Assembly: GCA_900316075.1 (NCBI GenBank)
Contig: ONBT01000004.1
Span: forward strand, 62,001-126,000
DNA: 64,000 nt
Direction: 5' to 3'
Source of the DNA: an uncultured Lachnospiraceae bacterium
GTDB taxonomy: Bacteria > Bacillota > Clostridia > Lachnospirales > Lachnospiraceae
Position numbers and translations under genes: made by a program. The notes under the pieces were generated by a model, which did no database searches, had not been told where the DNA came from, and was given only the letters and a program-made list of their open reading frames with translations. Positions 55,330-63,219 of the stretch are shown here, one piece after another (positions within the stretch are counted from its first letter, which is position 1; every line of letters starts with the position of its first letter).

Positions 55330-55364
55330 GGCGCAGGCGGGGCAAAAGTCGCCTGCGCCTTTTT
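55330..55364 (+). terminator. Terminator after the importer operon
   Basis: GGCGCAGGCG (55330-55339) pairs with CGCCTGCGCC (55350-55359), then TTTTT. It separates the importer from xylulokinase; no obvious promoter for the kinase was found, so readthrough is likely. Confidence 0.88.
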
Positions 55365-55402
55365 GCAGCAATAGGAATCCTGTTTTTTGAAAGGACTTTT
55401 CT

Positions 55403-56872
55403 ATGTACTATATCGGAATTGACCTCGGAACATCGGCTGTGAAGCTTCTCTTGATGAAGTCCGGGGGCAGCATTGAAAAAATAGTGTCCCGGGAGTATCC
55501 CCTGAGCTTCCCCCATCCCGGCTGGTCGGAGCAGGACCCGGATGCGTGGATTTCCGCCGTCAAGGACGGGGTCCGGGAATTGGCTGCTGATATCGACGCC
55601 AGTGAGGTTGCCGGAATCGGGGCCGGAGGCCAGATGCACGGCCTGGTCATCCTCGACGAAAATGACAAAGTGATACGGCCTGCAATCCTTTGGAACGACG
55701 GGCGGACCCAGGAGGAGACCGAGTACTTAAACAATGACATCGGTACCGACCGCCTGGCGGAATATACCGGAAATATTGCCTTCGCCGGCTTTACGGCTCC
55801 GAAGATCCTCTGGATCAAAAAGCATGAACCGGAGAATTTCGCCAGGATCAAAAAGATTATGCTGCCCAAGGACTATGTCAATTACCGTCTGACCGGGGTC
55901 CACTGCAGCGACTATTCCGATGCGTCCGGCATGCTCCTTCTCGACGTAAAGAACAAGAAGTGGTCGGAAGAGATGCTCTCCATCTGCGGGATTTCCCTGG
56001 ACCAGATGCCGAAGCTCTATGAGAGCTATGAAGTGGTCGGAACCCTGACGAAGAAGGCTGCTGAGGAACTGGGCCTGCAGGAAACCGTCAAGGTTGTGGC
56101 CGGAGCCGGAGACAATGCGGCAGCCGCCATCGGCACCGGAACCGTCGGAAACGGGGCCTGCAATATCTCCCTTGGAACCAGCGGGACCATCTTCATTTCG
56201 AGCGACACTTTCCGCTCCAGCGGCAATGCCCTCCATGCCTTTGCCCATGCGGACGGGGCATATCACCTGATGGGCTGCATGCTGTCCGCCGCTTCCTGCA
56301 ACAAGTGGTGGATGGATGAAATCGTGCGGACCAGGGATTATCCGGCTGAGCAGAAGGAAATCTCAGCGGACAGGCTTGGAAAGAACCACGTCTATTACCT
56401 GCCCTATCTGATGGGAGAGCGGGCGCCTCACAATGATCCGGCCGCAAGGGCCTGCTTCATCGGCATGACCATGGATACGAGCCGGGAGGACCTGACCCAG
56501 GCCGTTCTCGAAGGGGTGGCCTTCGGCATGCGGGACAGCCTGGAAGCAGCCAGAGCCCTGGGCGTCGATGTGAAGACTTCGATGATCTGCGGCGGCGGGG
56601 CCAAGAGTCCCCTCTGGCGGAAGATTTTTGCCAATGTCATGAATCTGACCCTGACCATTCCGGAGACCGAGCAGGGACCCGGCTATGGCGGAGCTATCCT
56701 GGCGGCCGTGGCCTGCGGAGAGTATTCCGATGTGAAACAGGCAACAGATACCCTCATTCACGTGACGGGAACCGAGGAACCGGACCCGGCCCTTGTGGCC
56801 CTCTATGAAGAGCGGTATCATACCTTTGACCGGCTGTATCCGGCCCTGAAAGAACTTTTCCCGACCCTCTGA
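55403..56872 (+). CDS. xylB: Xylulokinase
   Basis: XylB phosphorylates D-xylulose to the pentose phosphate intermediate. The 489-residue FGGY kinase begins YIGIDLGTSAVKLLL, has the xylulokinase-type GIGAGGQMHGLV (71-82), WNDGRT, GAGDNAAAAIGTG (catalytic Asp region), SLGTSGTIF and GGGAKSPLWR. It lies after a pentose-type importer and ROK repressor. No xylose isomerase gene is in the window. Confidence 0.9.
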   Translation: MYYIGIDLGTSAVKLLLMKSGGSIEKIVSREYPLSFPHPGWSEQDPDAWISAVKDGVRELAADIDASEVAGIGAGGQMHGLVILDENDKVIRPAILWNDGRTQEETEYLNNDIGTDRLAEYTGNIAFAGFTAPKILWIKKHEPENFARIKKIMLPKDYVNYRLTGVHCSDYSDASGMLLLDVKNKKWSEEMLSICGISLDQMPKLYESYEVVGTLTKKAAEELGLQETVKVVAGAGDNAAAAIGTGTVGNGACNISLGTSGTIFISSDTFRSSGNALHAFAHADGAYHLMGCMLSAASCNKWWMDEIVRTRDYPAEQKEISADRLGKNHVYYLPYLMGERAPHNDPAARACFIGMTMDTSREDLTQAVLEGVAFGMRDSLEAARALGVDVKTSMICGGGAKSPLWRKIFANVMNLTLTIPETEQGPGYGGAILAAVACGEYSDVKQATDTLIHVTGTEEPDPALVALYEERYHTFDRLYPALKELFPTL

Positions 56873-56886
56873 AAGGAAGGATGTAA

Positions 56887-57141
56887 GTGAATCCCCAAGA
56901 AAAAAATCCCCAGGTAGCTCTTCTCATGCGCCTCATTGTGGCAGCGGTGCTGATCTACATAGGCATCATGCAGTTTGTGGCGATGACGCAGGGAGGGAAT
57001 GCCGCCTTTTCTATCCTCTTTGGACTTCTCTTTATCGGCGTCGGCGGCTGGTTCGTTTTCTATGCCTTCAAAAGCTTCCGGCGGGATAAGGATGAGAAAG
57101 GCTCCGGAGAGGACTCAGGAGAGACGGAAGAGAAGAAATGA
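56887..57141 (+). CDS. Small two-helix membrane protein
   Basis: The 84-residue protein begins at GTG after GGAAGGA. It has two membrane segments (about 11-32 and 38-60) and a charged tail ending in EETEEKK-like acidic/lysine residues. It is 14 bases after xylB and probably on the same transcript. I do not recognise a family, and the link to sugar use is only by position. Confidence 0.6.
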   Translation: MNPQEKNPQVALLMRLIVAAVLIYIGIMQFVAMTQGGNAAFSILFGLLFIGVGGWFVFYAFKSFRRDKDEKGSGEDSGETEEKK

Positions 57142-57197
57142 ACCGCCTGTAATTATGATATGGTTATTCTACAGATTGACTATGAAGGGAGAAAACT

Positions 57198-57836
57198 GTG
57201 AAAATCTATGACGTAAAAGATCCGGAATTCGCTGAATATGGCCGGGTGGTGGAAGGAATCGATGTTTCCCCGATTCTCAAAGTGATGAATGAGAAACTGC
57301 CCTGCCCGGAGAGCGGGACTCAGTACGTGGCCGAGGAGCCTTTATTGCAGGGCCTTCCCGAGGCCGATGCGATATCTTTAAGCCTTTTCGGCGGGATTCC
57401 TGCCCAGTTCGGCTGGTGCAACGGCCACAATACCAAGCTCAACTGCTTCGAATACCACCGGAACTCCGAGTACAATCTGGGGACCGAGGACTTCATCCTC
57501 CTTCTGGCAAAGGAATCGGAAATCCATGACTTCAAGATCGACAGCTCCGTGACGAAGGCCTTTAAGATTCCTGCCGGGGTCCTGGTCGAAGTCTATGCGA
57601 CCAGTCTTCACTATGCTCCCTGCCAGGCTTCGAAAGATAAGGGCTTCAAGACCCTGGTCGTTCTGCCCAGGGGAACCAATGTGGGGGTACCTGAGGCCAA
57701 GAGCGGCAGCACGGAAGACCCTCTTCTTCGGATGACGAATAAGTGGCTCATCGCCCATCCGGAGGCGAAGGAAGCAAAAGACGGCGCCTTTGTCGGCATT
57801 ACCGGACCCAATATCGACATCGCAGATAGTATCTGA
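57198..57836 (+). CDS. DUF4867 family protein
   Basis: The 212-residue soluble protein matches what I know as DUF4867, found beside sugar-catabolic genes in Lachnospiraceae. Visible blocks are FGGIPAQFGWCNGHNTKLNCFEYH (shown to 20: FGGIPAQFGWCNGHN), FILLLAKESEI and FKIPAGVLVEVYATSLHYAPC. The His, Glu and Tyr/Cys spacing resembles a cupin metal site. That could fit a sugar isomerase or lyxose-isomerase-like fold, which is inference. GGGAG precedes the GTG start (57198). Confidence 0.7.
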   Translation: MKIYDVKDPEFAEYGRVVEGIDVSPILKVMNEKLPCPESGTQYVAEEPLLQGLPEADAISLSLFGGIPAQFGWCNGHNTKLNCFEYHRNSEYNLGTEDFILLLAKESEIHDFKIDSSVTKAFKIPAGVLVEVYATSLHYAPCQASKDKGFKTLVVLPRGTNVGVPEAKSGSTEDPLLRMTNKWLIAHPEAKEAKDGAFVGITGPNIDIADSI

Positions 57837-57837
57837 T

Positions 57838-57860
57838 TTATATTCGTCATGAATAATGGG
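57838..57860. repeat. AT-rich palindrome copy after the DUF4867 gene
   Basis: TTTTATTCGTCAT and GAATAATGG arms lie between the stop codon and the terminator, the same position as the copies after hisF and groEL. Confidence 0.5.
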
Positions 57861-57896
57861 ACAGGCTTTCGGAAACGGGGCCTGTCCTTTTCGTTT
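57859..57896 (+). terminator. Terminator after the xylB cluster
   Basis: GGACAGGC (57859-57866) pairs with GCCTGTCC (57880-57887), followed by TTTTCGTTTT. Confidence 0.85.
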
Positions 57897-57947
57897 TCAA
57901 AGTGTCTGAATTCGGCTCAGAAATTAGTGAAAGTTTGCCATTATTTC

Positions 57948-57976
57948 TTGTAAACAGAAACCATATTTAGTAAAAT
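57948..57976 (+). promoter_or_regulatory. Promoter of the EF-G paralogue
   Basis: TTGTAA (57948-57953), 17-base spacer, TAAAAT (57971-57976), in an AT-rich stretch 48 bases ahead of the ATG. Confidence 0.7.
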
Positions 57977-58023
57977 TCTACAGTATAAGGAAACTTGTAG
58001 TGCTTTCAAGTTAGGGGGCTTTT

Positions 58024-60111
58024 ATGAAGGTTTTTACTACTGACAAGATCCGAAATGTGGCTCTTCTCGGCCATTCCGGCTCCGGGAAGACGTCATTGGC
58101 CGAATCCATGGCCTATCTGGCCGGGCTTACGAAGCGGCACGGGACCGTGGACAAGGGGGATACGATTTCTGATTTCGACAAGCAGGAGATCAAGCGCAAG
58201 CTCTCCATTCAGACCTCCGTCATTCCCATCGTATGGGGCGAGACGAAGATCAATATCCTCGATACCCCGGGCTCGCTCGACTTCCAGGGCGAGGTCGCCG
58301 AGGCCCTGACCGCAGCAGACTCCGCAATCATCGTAGTGTCAGGGAAGAACGGCGTCGAAGCCGGAACTCGTCGGGCCTGGGATCTCTGCGAGAAGTATCA
58401 CCTGCCCCGCATGTTCTTCGTTACAGACATGGACATCGATGACGCTTCCTACCGCCAGGTCGTCGAAGACCTCGAAGGCCTCTACGGGAAGCGGATTGCG
58501 CCGTTCCATCTGCCCATCCGGGAGAACGGAGAGTTCACGGGCTATATTAATGTAATACAGAAAATCGGTAAGAAGTGGAAGGCAGACGGGACCGTTGAAC
58601 ATGCCGAAGTGCCGGACTACAGCGTCGAGTACCTGGACAAGTACCGGGAAGCCCTGATGGAATCCGTGGCGGAGACTTCCGAAGAGTTCATGGACCGCTA
58701 TTTCAACGGGGAAGAGTTCTCCGAGGACGAGATCCGTATGGCCCTGCGCACATCCGTCTACACGGGCGAGATGGTGCCGGTCATGATGGGCTCCAATACC
58801 CTGGACCGGGGCCAGTATACGATGCTGGGCGATATTGTGAAATACCTGCCCAGCCCTGAGCTTCGGGAGTGCAAGGGAATCAATGCCAAGTCCAACGACG
58901 TCTTCGACGCCGACTACAATTTCGCCCTGCCCAAGAGCGCCTATATCTGGAAGACTATCGTCGACCCGTTCGTCGGTAAGTATTCGCTGATCAAGGTGAA
59001 TTCCGGCGTACTGAAGACCGACGACCTTTTGTACAACCACCACAAGGACGTAGAGGAGAAGGTCGGGAAGATCTATGTCATGTGCGGCTCGAAAGCCGAA
59101 GAGGTCACGGAGCTTCATGCCGGAGATATCGGGGCCCTGGCCAAGCTCACAAAGGCCGGAACCACGGATTCCCTGTCCACGAAGGCCAACCCGATTCTCT
59201 ATATAAGGACCGGCATTCCCACGCCTTATACCTGCCTCCGCTACACCGTGACGAAGAAGGGAGACGAGGACAAGGCGGCTCAGGCCCTGGCAAAGATCGG
59301 CCAGGAGTATCTGACCATCAAGACCGAGGTCGATGCGGCCAACCACCAGCAGCTTCTCTGGGGCATTTCCGAGCAGCAGCTCGACATCATCCGGGAAAAG
59401 CTCCTCGAGGACTACAAGGTCGAGATTGAACTCGAGAAGCCCTATGTGGCCTACAAGGAGACCATCCTTGGCAAGTCCGACTGCGAATACAAGTACAAGA
59501 AGCAGAACGGGGGCCACGGGCAATACGGGCATGTGAAGATGACCTTCGCTCCTTCAGGAAACCTTGACGAAGCCTATGAATTCACCGAATCCGTCGTCGG
59601 CGGCAATGTTCCGAAGAACTTCTTCCCGGCAGTCGAAAAGGGCATACAGGAAGGGGTCAAGGCAGGTCCTCTGGCCGGCTATCCGGTTGTGGGCGTTCAT
59701 GCAGACCTCTACGACGGCTCCTATCATCCTGTTGATTCGTCCGAGATGGCCTTCAAGACCGCAGCACTCGAGGACTTCAAGCAGGGTGTCCTGCAGGCCA
59801 AGCCCGTTCTCCTCGAACCCATTGAGGAACTGACTGTTACCTGCGAAGATGCCAATACCGGCGATGTCATGGGCGACCTGAATAAGCGCCGGGCCCGGGT
59901 TCTCGGCATGGATTCCGTAGAAGGCGGCCGGCAGGCCATTCATGCGGAAATTCCTTCGGCCGAGCTCTATGGCTACGGGAAGACCCTTCGGTCTCTGACC
60001 GGTGGTTCCGGAGAATTCGAGTTTAAGTTCCTCCGCTACCAGCAGTGCCCGTCCGATGTCCAGGCCAGGGAAATCGAGGCCCGCAAGGACTTCGCTGCCA
60101 AGGCAGAATAA
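58024..60111 (+). CDS. Elongation factor G paralogue (EF-G2-like GTPase)
   Basis: The 695 residues align over all five EF-G domains, including GGHGQYGHVKM in domain IV and HPVDSSEMAFKTAA. The G motifs differ from the translocase: G1 is GHSGSGKTS (16-24), G3 is DTPGSLDF with Ser84 where EF-G has the catalytic His, and G4 reads TDMD (134-137) instead of NKMD. These mark it as a divergent EF-G2-type factor whose role may be outside normal elongation, such as recycling or regulation. It has its own promoter and terminator and no ribosomal protein genes nearby. Confidence 0.88.
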   Translation: MKVFTTDKIRNVALLGHSGSGKTSLAESMAYLAGLTKRHGTVDKGDTISDFDKQEIKRKLSIQTSVIPIVWGETKINILDTPGSLDFQGEVAEALTAADSAIIVVSGKNGVEAGTRRAWDLCEKYHLPRMFFVTDMDIDDASYRQVVEDLEGLYGKRIAPFHLPIRENGEFTGYINVIQKIGKKWKADGTVEHAEVPDYSVEYLDKYREALMESVAETSEEFMDRYFNGEEFSEDEIRMALRTSVYTGEMVPVMMGSNTLDRGQYTMLGDIVKYLPSPELRECKGINAKSNDVFDADYNFALPKSAYIWKTIVDPFVGKYSLIKVNSGVLKTDDLLYNHHKDVEEKVGKIYVMCGSKAEEVTELHAGDIGALAKLTKAGTTDSLSTKANPILYIRTGIPTPYTCLRYTVTKKGDEDKAAQALAKIGQEYLTIKTEVDAANHQQLLWGISEQQLDIIREKLLEDYKVEIELEKPYVAYKETILGKSDCEYKYKKQNGGHGQYGHVKMTFAPSGNLDEAYEFTESVVGGNVPKNFFPAVEKGIQEGVKAGPLAGYPVVGVHADLYDGSYHPVDSSEMAFKTAALEDFKQGVLQAKPVLLEPIEELTVTCEDANTGDVMGDLNKRRARVLGMDSVEGGRQAIHAEIPSAELYGYGKTLRSLTGGSGEFEFKFLRYQQCPSDVQAREIEARKDFAAKAE

Positions 60112-60184
60112 GCGAGAGACTCCGGGCTTCATAAGAAAAGTCTATAGCTGTTCAAACTGCAATAGCAATATTTGCAATATGTGC

Positions 60185-60222
60185 AACAAGACCTGCAATT
60201 CCTTTGCGGGTCTTGTTTTTTT
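60185..60222 (+). terminator. Terminator after the EF-G paralogue
   Basis: AACAAGACCTGCA pairs with TGCGGGTCTTGTT with one G-T pair, followed by a run of T to 60222. Just upstream, GCAAT-type units recur several times. Confidence 0.88.
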
Positions 60223-60322
60223 ATACTGCTTTCTGTAAAGAGAAACAGGCGTATCCCTCATACCAAAGGATGCGGTTTGATACAGTTTTGAAAGAGAAGA
60301 TTCTTTCAGGAGGTTGAAAAAA

Positions 60323-61162
60323 ATGGATTTGCCTTTGAATGTGGATTTTAGCGGAAAAGTTGTTGTCATCACGGGGGCCGGCGGCGTCCTCTGCTCCATG
60401 ATGGCGAAAGCCTATGCCCAGGCCGGTGCCAAGGTGGCCGCCCTGGACCTCAATGAAGAGGCCCTGCAGAAGCTGGAAGGGGAGATTCCCGAAGGTCAGA
60501 CTCTGAAGGGCTACAAGGCCAATGTGCTCGAGCGGGAGTCCCTGGAGGAAGTGCACCGGGCGGTTCTGAGAGACCTTGGTACCTGCGACATCCTCATCAA
60601 CGGGGCCGGCGGAAACAACAAGCGGGCCACCACGGACAATGAGTATCAGCACGAGGCCAAGGCCGGCCAGACCACTTTCTTTGACTTAGACCAGGATGGC
60701 GTGGACTTCGTCTTCAAATTGAACTTCCAGGGCACCCTGCTTCCCACCCAGGTCTTTGCCAAGGACATGGTGGAAAAGAAGGCGGGCTGCATTCTGAATA
60801 TTTCCTCCATGAATGCCTTTACGCCCCTTACGAAGATCCCCGCTTATTCTGCGGCCAAGGCCGGTATTTCAAACTTCACCCAGTGGCTGGCTACCCACTT
60901 CGCTGGAAGCGGTATCCGGGCCAATGCCATTGCTCCAGGCTTTTTGGTTTCGAACCAGAACCGCAGCCTTCTCTTCAATGAGGACGGTACCCCCACTGCC
61001 CGGACCGCAAAGATCCTGGCCGGGACGCCCATGGACCGCTTCGTGGACCCTTCCGAGCTCCTTGGCGGCGTCTTCTTCCTGACCGATGACAAAGCGGCTT
61101 CAGCCATTACCGGGGCGGTCCTTCCCATCGATGCGGGCTATGCTGCCTACTCGGGTGTGTGA
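60323..61162 (+). CDS. SDR-family oxidoreductase, probable D-mannonate/fructuronate reductase
   Basis: The 279-residue short-chain dehydrogenase has the cofactor motif VITGAGGVLC (15-24; the last Gly of TGxxxGxG is Cys24), INGAGGNN, and the active Tyr-x-x-x-Lys in PAYSAAKAG. Long inserts around residues 95-120 are typical of SDR fructuronate reductases annotated as UxuB in Firmicutes. uxuA follows after 63 bases and supports reduction of fructuronate to mannonate. ATG 60323 lies 9 bases after AGGAGG; a TGAAAGA/TCTTTCA hairpin at about 60289-60308 abuts that site. Confidence 0.82.
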   Translation: MDLPLNVDFSGKVVVITGAGGVLCSMMAKAYAQAGAKVAALDLNEEALQKLEGEIPEGQTLKGYKANVLERESLEEVHRAVLRDLGTCDILINGAGGNNKRATTDNEYQHEAKAGQTTFFDLDQDGVDFVFKLNFQGTLLPTQVFAKDMVEKKAGCILNISSMNAFTPLTKIPAYSAAKAGISNFTQWLATHFAGSGIRANAIAPGFLVSNQNRSLLFNEDGTPTARTAKILAGTPMDRFVDPSELLGGVFFLTDDKAASAITGAVLPIDAGYAAYSGV

Positions 61163-61165
61163 TCA

Positions 61166-61180
61166 GAATAATGTAAAACA
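61166..61180. repeat. AT-rich element arm between the SDR gene and uxuA
   Basis: GAATAATGTAAAACA, identical over 15 bases to the copy at 45966, four bases after the SDR stop codon. Confidence 0.55.
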
Positions 61181-61225
61181 GGAAAACGCCTGTCCCGCAA
61201 GAGAGGGCGGTTAGAGGAAAATACG

Positions 61226-62281
61226 ATGAAGAGTTCATTCAGATGGTACGGGGAGTCTGACCCTGTCACCCTGCAGGAAATCCGCCAGATTCCGGGCGTG
61301 AAGCATATTGTCTCCGCGGTCTATGACGTAAAGCCTGGCGAAGTCTGGCCGAAAGAATCCATCAAAAAGATGGTGGACGAGTGCGCGGAAAACGGCCTCA
61401 TTTTCGATGTCGTGGAATCCATTCCCGTGACAGAGGAAATCAAGCTGGGCCGGCCGGAGCGGGACCGCCACATAGAAAACTACTGCGAGAATATCCGTCG
61501 CTGCGCCAAATACGGCATCAAGTGCGTTACCTACAATTTCATGCCGGTCTTTGACTGGACGAGAACCCAGCTGGATAAGAAGGCGGCCGACGGCTCCACC
61601 TCCCTTGTCATGTACTGGAGTCAGCTCAAAAATCTGGATCCCCTGCACGACGACATCCACCTGCCGGGCTGGGATTCATCCTACTCCCAGGAAGAGGTTC
61701 GGAGCCTGATCAAAGCCTACGGAGAACTTGGCGAAGAAGGCCTGTGGAAAAATATCGAATACTTCCTGAAGCGGGTCATTCCCGTGGCGGAGGAGTGCGG
61801 GATTGTCATGGCCCTGCACCCGGACGACCCTCCCTACCCGATTTTCGGTCTGCCCCGGGTCATCACCTGCGAGAAAAATCTCGATCGTTACCTTTCCATT
61901 GTGGACAGTCCGTCCAACACCCTCTGCCTCTGCACCGGGTCTCTGGGCTGTTCGAAGGAGAACGACATCCCCAGGCTTACGAGAAAGTATTCGGCAATGC
62001 ATCGGATCGGCTTCATGCACCTTCGGAATGTCCGTATTCTTGAAGATGGCTCCTTCGAAGAGGCCGGCCACCTCAGTCAGGGCGGCAGCCTGGACATGAA
62101 CGCCATCGTGAAAGCCCTTACAGACACAGGCTTTGACGGCTACTTCCGTCCGGACCATGGCCGCATGATCTGGGACGAGGTAGATAGCGGCGCCCGGGCC
62201 GGCTATGGCCTCTATGACCGGGCCTTGGGCTGCGCCTACTTAAACGGCCTCATCGAAGCCAACGGCGGTTCCATCGAATAA
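61226..62281 (+). CDS. uxuA: Mannonate dehydratase
   Basis: UxuA dehydrates D-mannonate to 2-keto-3-deoxygluconate in hexuronate breakdown. The 351-residue TIM barrel shows SFRWYGESDPVTL at the start, YNFMPVFDWTRT, metal-site residues in MALHPDDPPYP and GFMHLRNV, and DGYFRPDHGRMIWDE near the end. It is paired with the SDR reductase, so the two carry fructuronate to KDG. The kdgK/kdgA and uxaC genes are not in the window. Confidence 0.95.
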   Translation: MKSSFRWYGESDPVTLQEIRQIPGVKHIVSAVYDVKPGEVWPKESIKKMVDECAENGLIFDVVESIPVTEEIKLGRPERDRHIENYCENIRRCAKYGIKCVTYNFMPVFDWTRTQLDKKAADGSTSLVMYWSQLKNLDPLHDDIHLPGWDSSYSQEEVRSLIKAYGELGEEGLWKNIEYFLKRVIPVAEECGIVMALHPDDPPYPIFGLPRVITCEKNLDRYLSIVDSPSNTLCLCTGSLGCSKENDIPRLTRKYSAMHRIGFMHLRNVRILEDGSFEEAGHLSQGGSLDMNAIVKALTDTGFDGYFRPDHGRMIWDEVDSGARAGYGLYDRALGCAYLNGLIEANGGSIE

Positions 62282-62304
62282 ATAGTATTTATGCAATGCA
62301 AAAA

Positions 62305-62336
62305 GACGCATCCGGGAAACCGGGTGCGCCTTTTTT
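62305..62336 (+). terminator. Terminator after uxuA
   Basis: CGCATCCGG (62307-62315) pairs with CCGGGTGCG (62320-62328) around a GAAA tetraloop, followed by six T. Confidence 0.9.
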
Positions 62337-62350
62337 GAAAAAACAGAATG

Positions 62351-63202
62351 TTACATCCTGCACTCCTTCGGGGAAATCCCGAACTCGGCCTTGAAGGCCC
62401 GGTAGAAGGAGGAGTAGTCCGTGAAGCCGCACTGCAGAAAGGCAGAGGTGGCAGGCACTCCGGAGGTGATGAGATGGCGGCTCTTTTCGAGCCGCTTTTT
62501 TTGTACATAGCGGTGGAGGGAGATGCCGAAGGTGTCCGTAAAGGTGTGGGCGATATGGTAGCGGCTCACGAAGAATTTCTGTGAAAGGAGGTCCAGGCTC
62601 AGGTCCTCCTCCAGGTGTTCGTCGATGTAGGCAATCAGCTTCTCGGAAAGAGTCATAGCTTCCGTCTTTCCGGCGGGACTGTCCTTCATATAGGCTGCTC
62701 TTGAAAGAGCCAGGATCAGCTCATCCACGGCCAGGAGGATGTACTCGTCCCGGCCGAAGCGGCGGGCGTGGATTTCCTCCAGGAGGCGGTAGATGCGGTT
62801 CTCAAAGGCACTGAAAGCGGCCGGGTCAAAATTCGTGATGAAATGTCCGTCCCCTGCCCGGTCAGAAATATAGGCATAGTCCGGAGTCCGCTCCCGGAGG
62901 TGGTCCATGAAATCCGTGCTCACCCAGAAGACAAAGCGGCGGTAGGGAACATTGGGGTTCAGAATGTCCATGTGGTGGACGGTTTCCGGAGGGATGACGA
63001 CGATGTCCCCGGAACGCAGCACATGTCCCATTCCGTCAATATTGATGGAAACCTTCCCTTCCAGGTAGAAGTAGAATTCGTAGTAGTCATGGGTGTGGTC
63101 GGCCACGGGCTGCATGTGGATGTCATTATAATAATAAAGCTCGAAGTCCTTCTGCAGCATGTACTGGCGGGACTCGAAGGGAGAAATCAGGTCTTTCTTC
63201 AT
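62351..63202 (-). CDS. AraC-family transcriptional regulator with cupin domain
   Basis: The 283 residues have an N-terminal sugar-sensing cupin (about 30-110, with HTHDYYEFYFYLEG and GDIVVIPPETVHHMD). Two helix-turn-helix motifs follow (LSLDLLSQKFFVSRYHIAHTF, shown in part, and the ending GFTDYSSFYRAFKAEFGISP). GAGGTGAT precedes the ATG on the minus strand. It converges on uxuA and follows a second AraC gene by 17 bases. Control of the neighbouring uronate genes is plausible. Confidence 0.9.
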   Translation of the reverse strand: MKKDLISPFESRQYMLQKDFELYYYNDIHMQPVADHTHDYYEFYFYLEGKVSINIDGMGHVLRSGDIVVIPPETVHHMDILNPNVPYRRFVFWVSTDFMDHLRERTPDYAYISDRAGDGHFITNFDPAAFSAFENRIYRLLEEIHARRFGRDEYILLAVDELILALSRAAYMKDSPAGKTEAMTLSEKLIAYIDEHLEEDLSLDLLSQKFFVSRYHIAHTFTDTFGISLHRYVQKKRLEKSRHLITSGVPATSAFLQCGFTDYSSFYRAFKAEFGISPKECRM

Positions 63203-63219
63203 GATATCACCTCGCTGCC

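Noticed and set aside
60120-60238. Cys-rich reading CSNCNSNICNMCNKTCNS that looks like a metal-binding peptide
   Set aside because: It comes from repeated GCAAT units and the terminator stem after the EF-G paralogue, and the frame has no usable start codon or ribosome binding site nearby.
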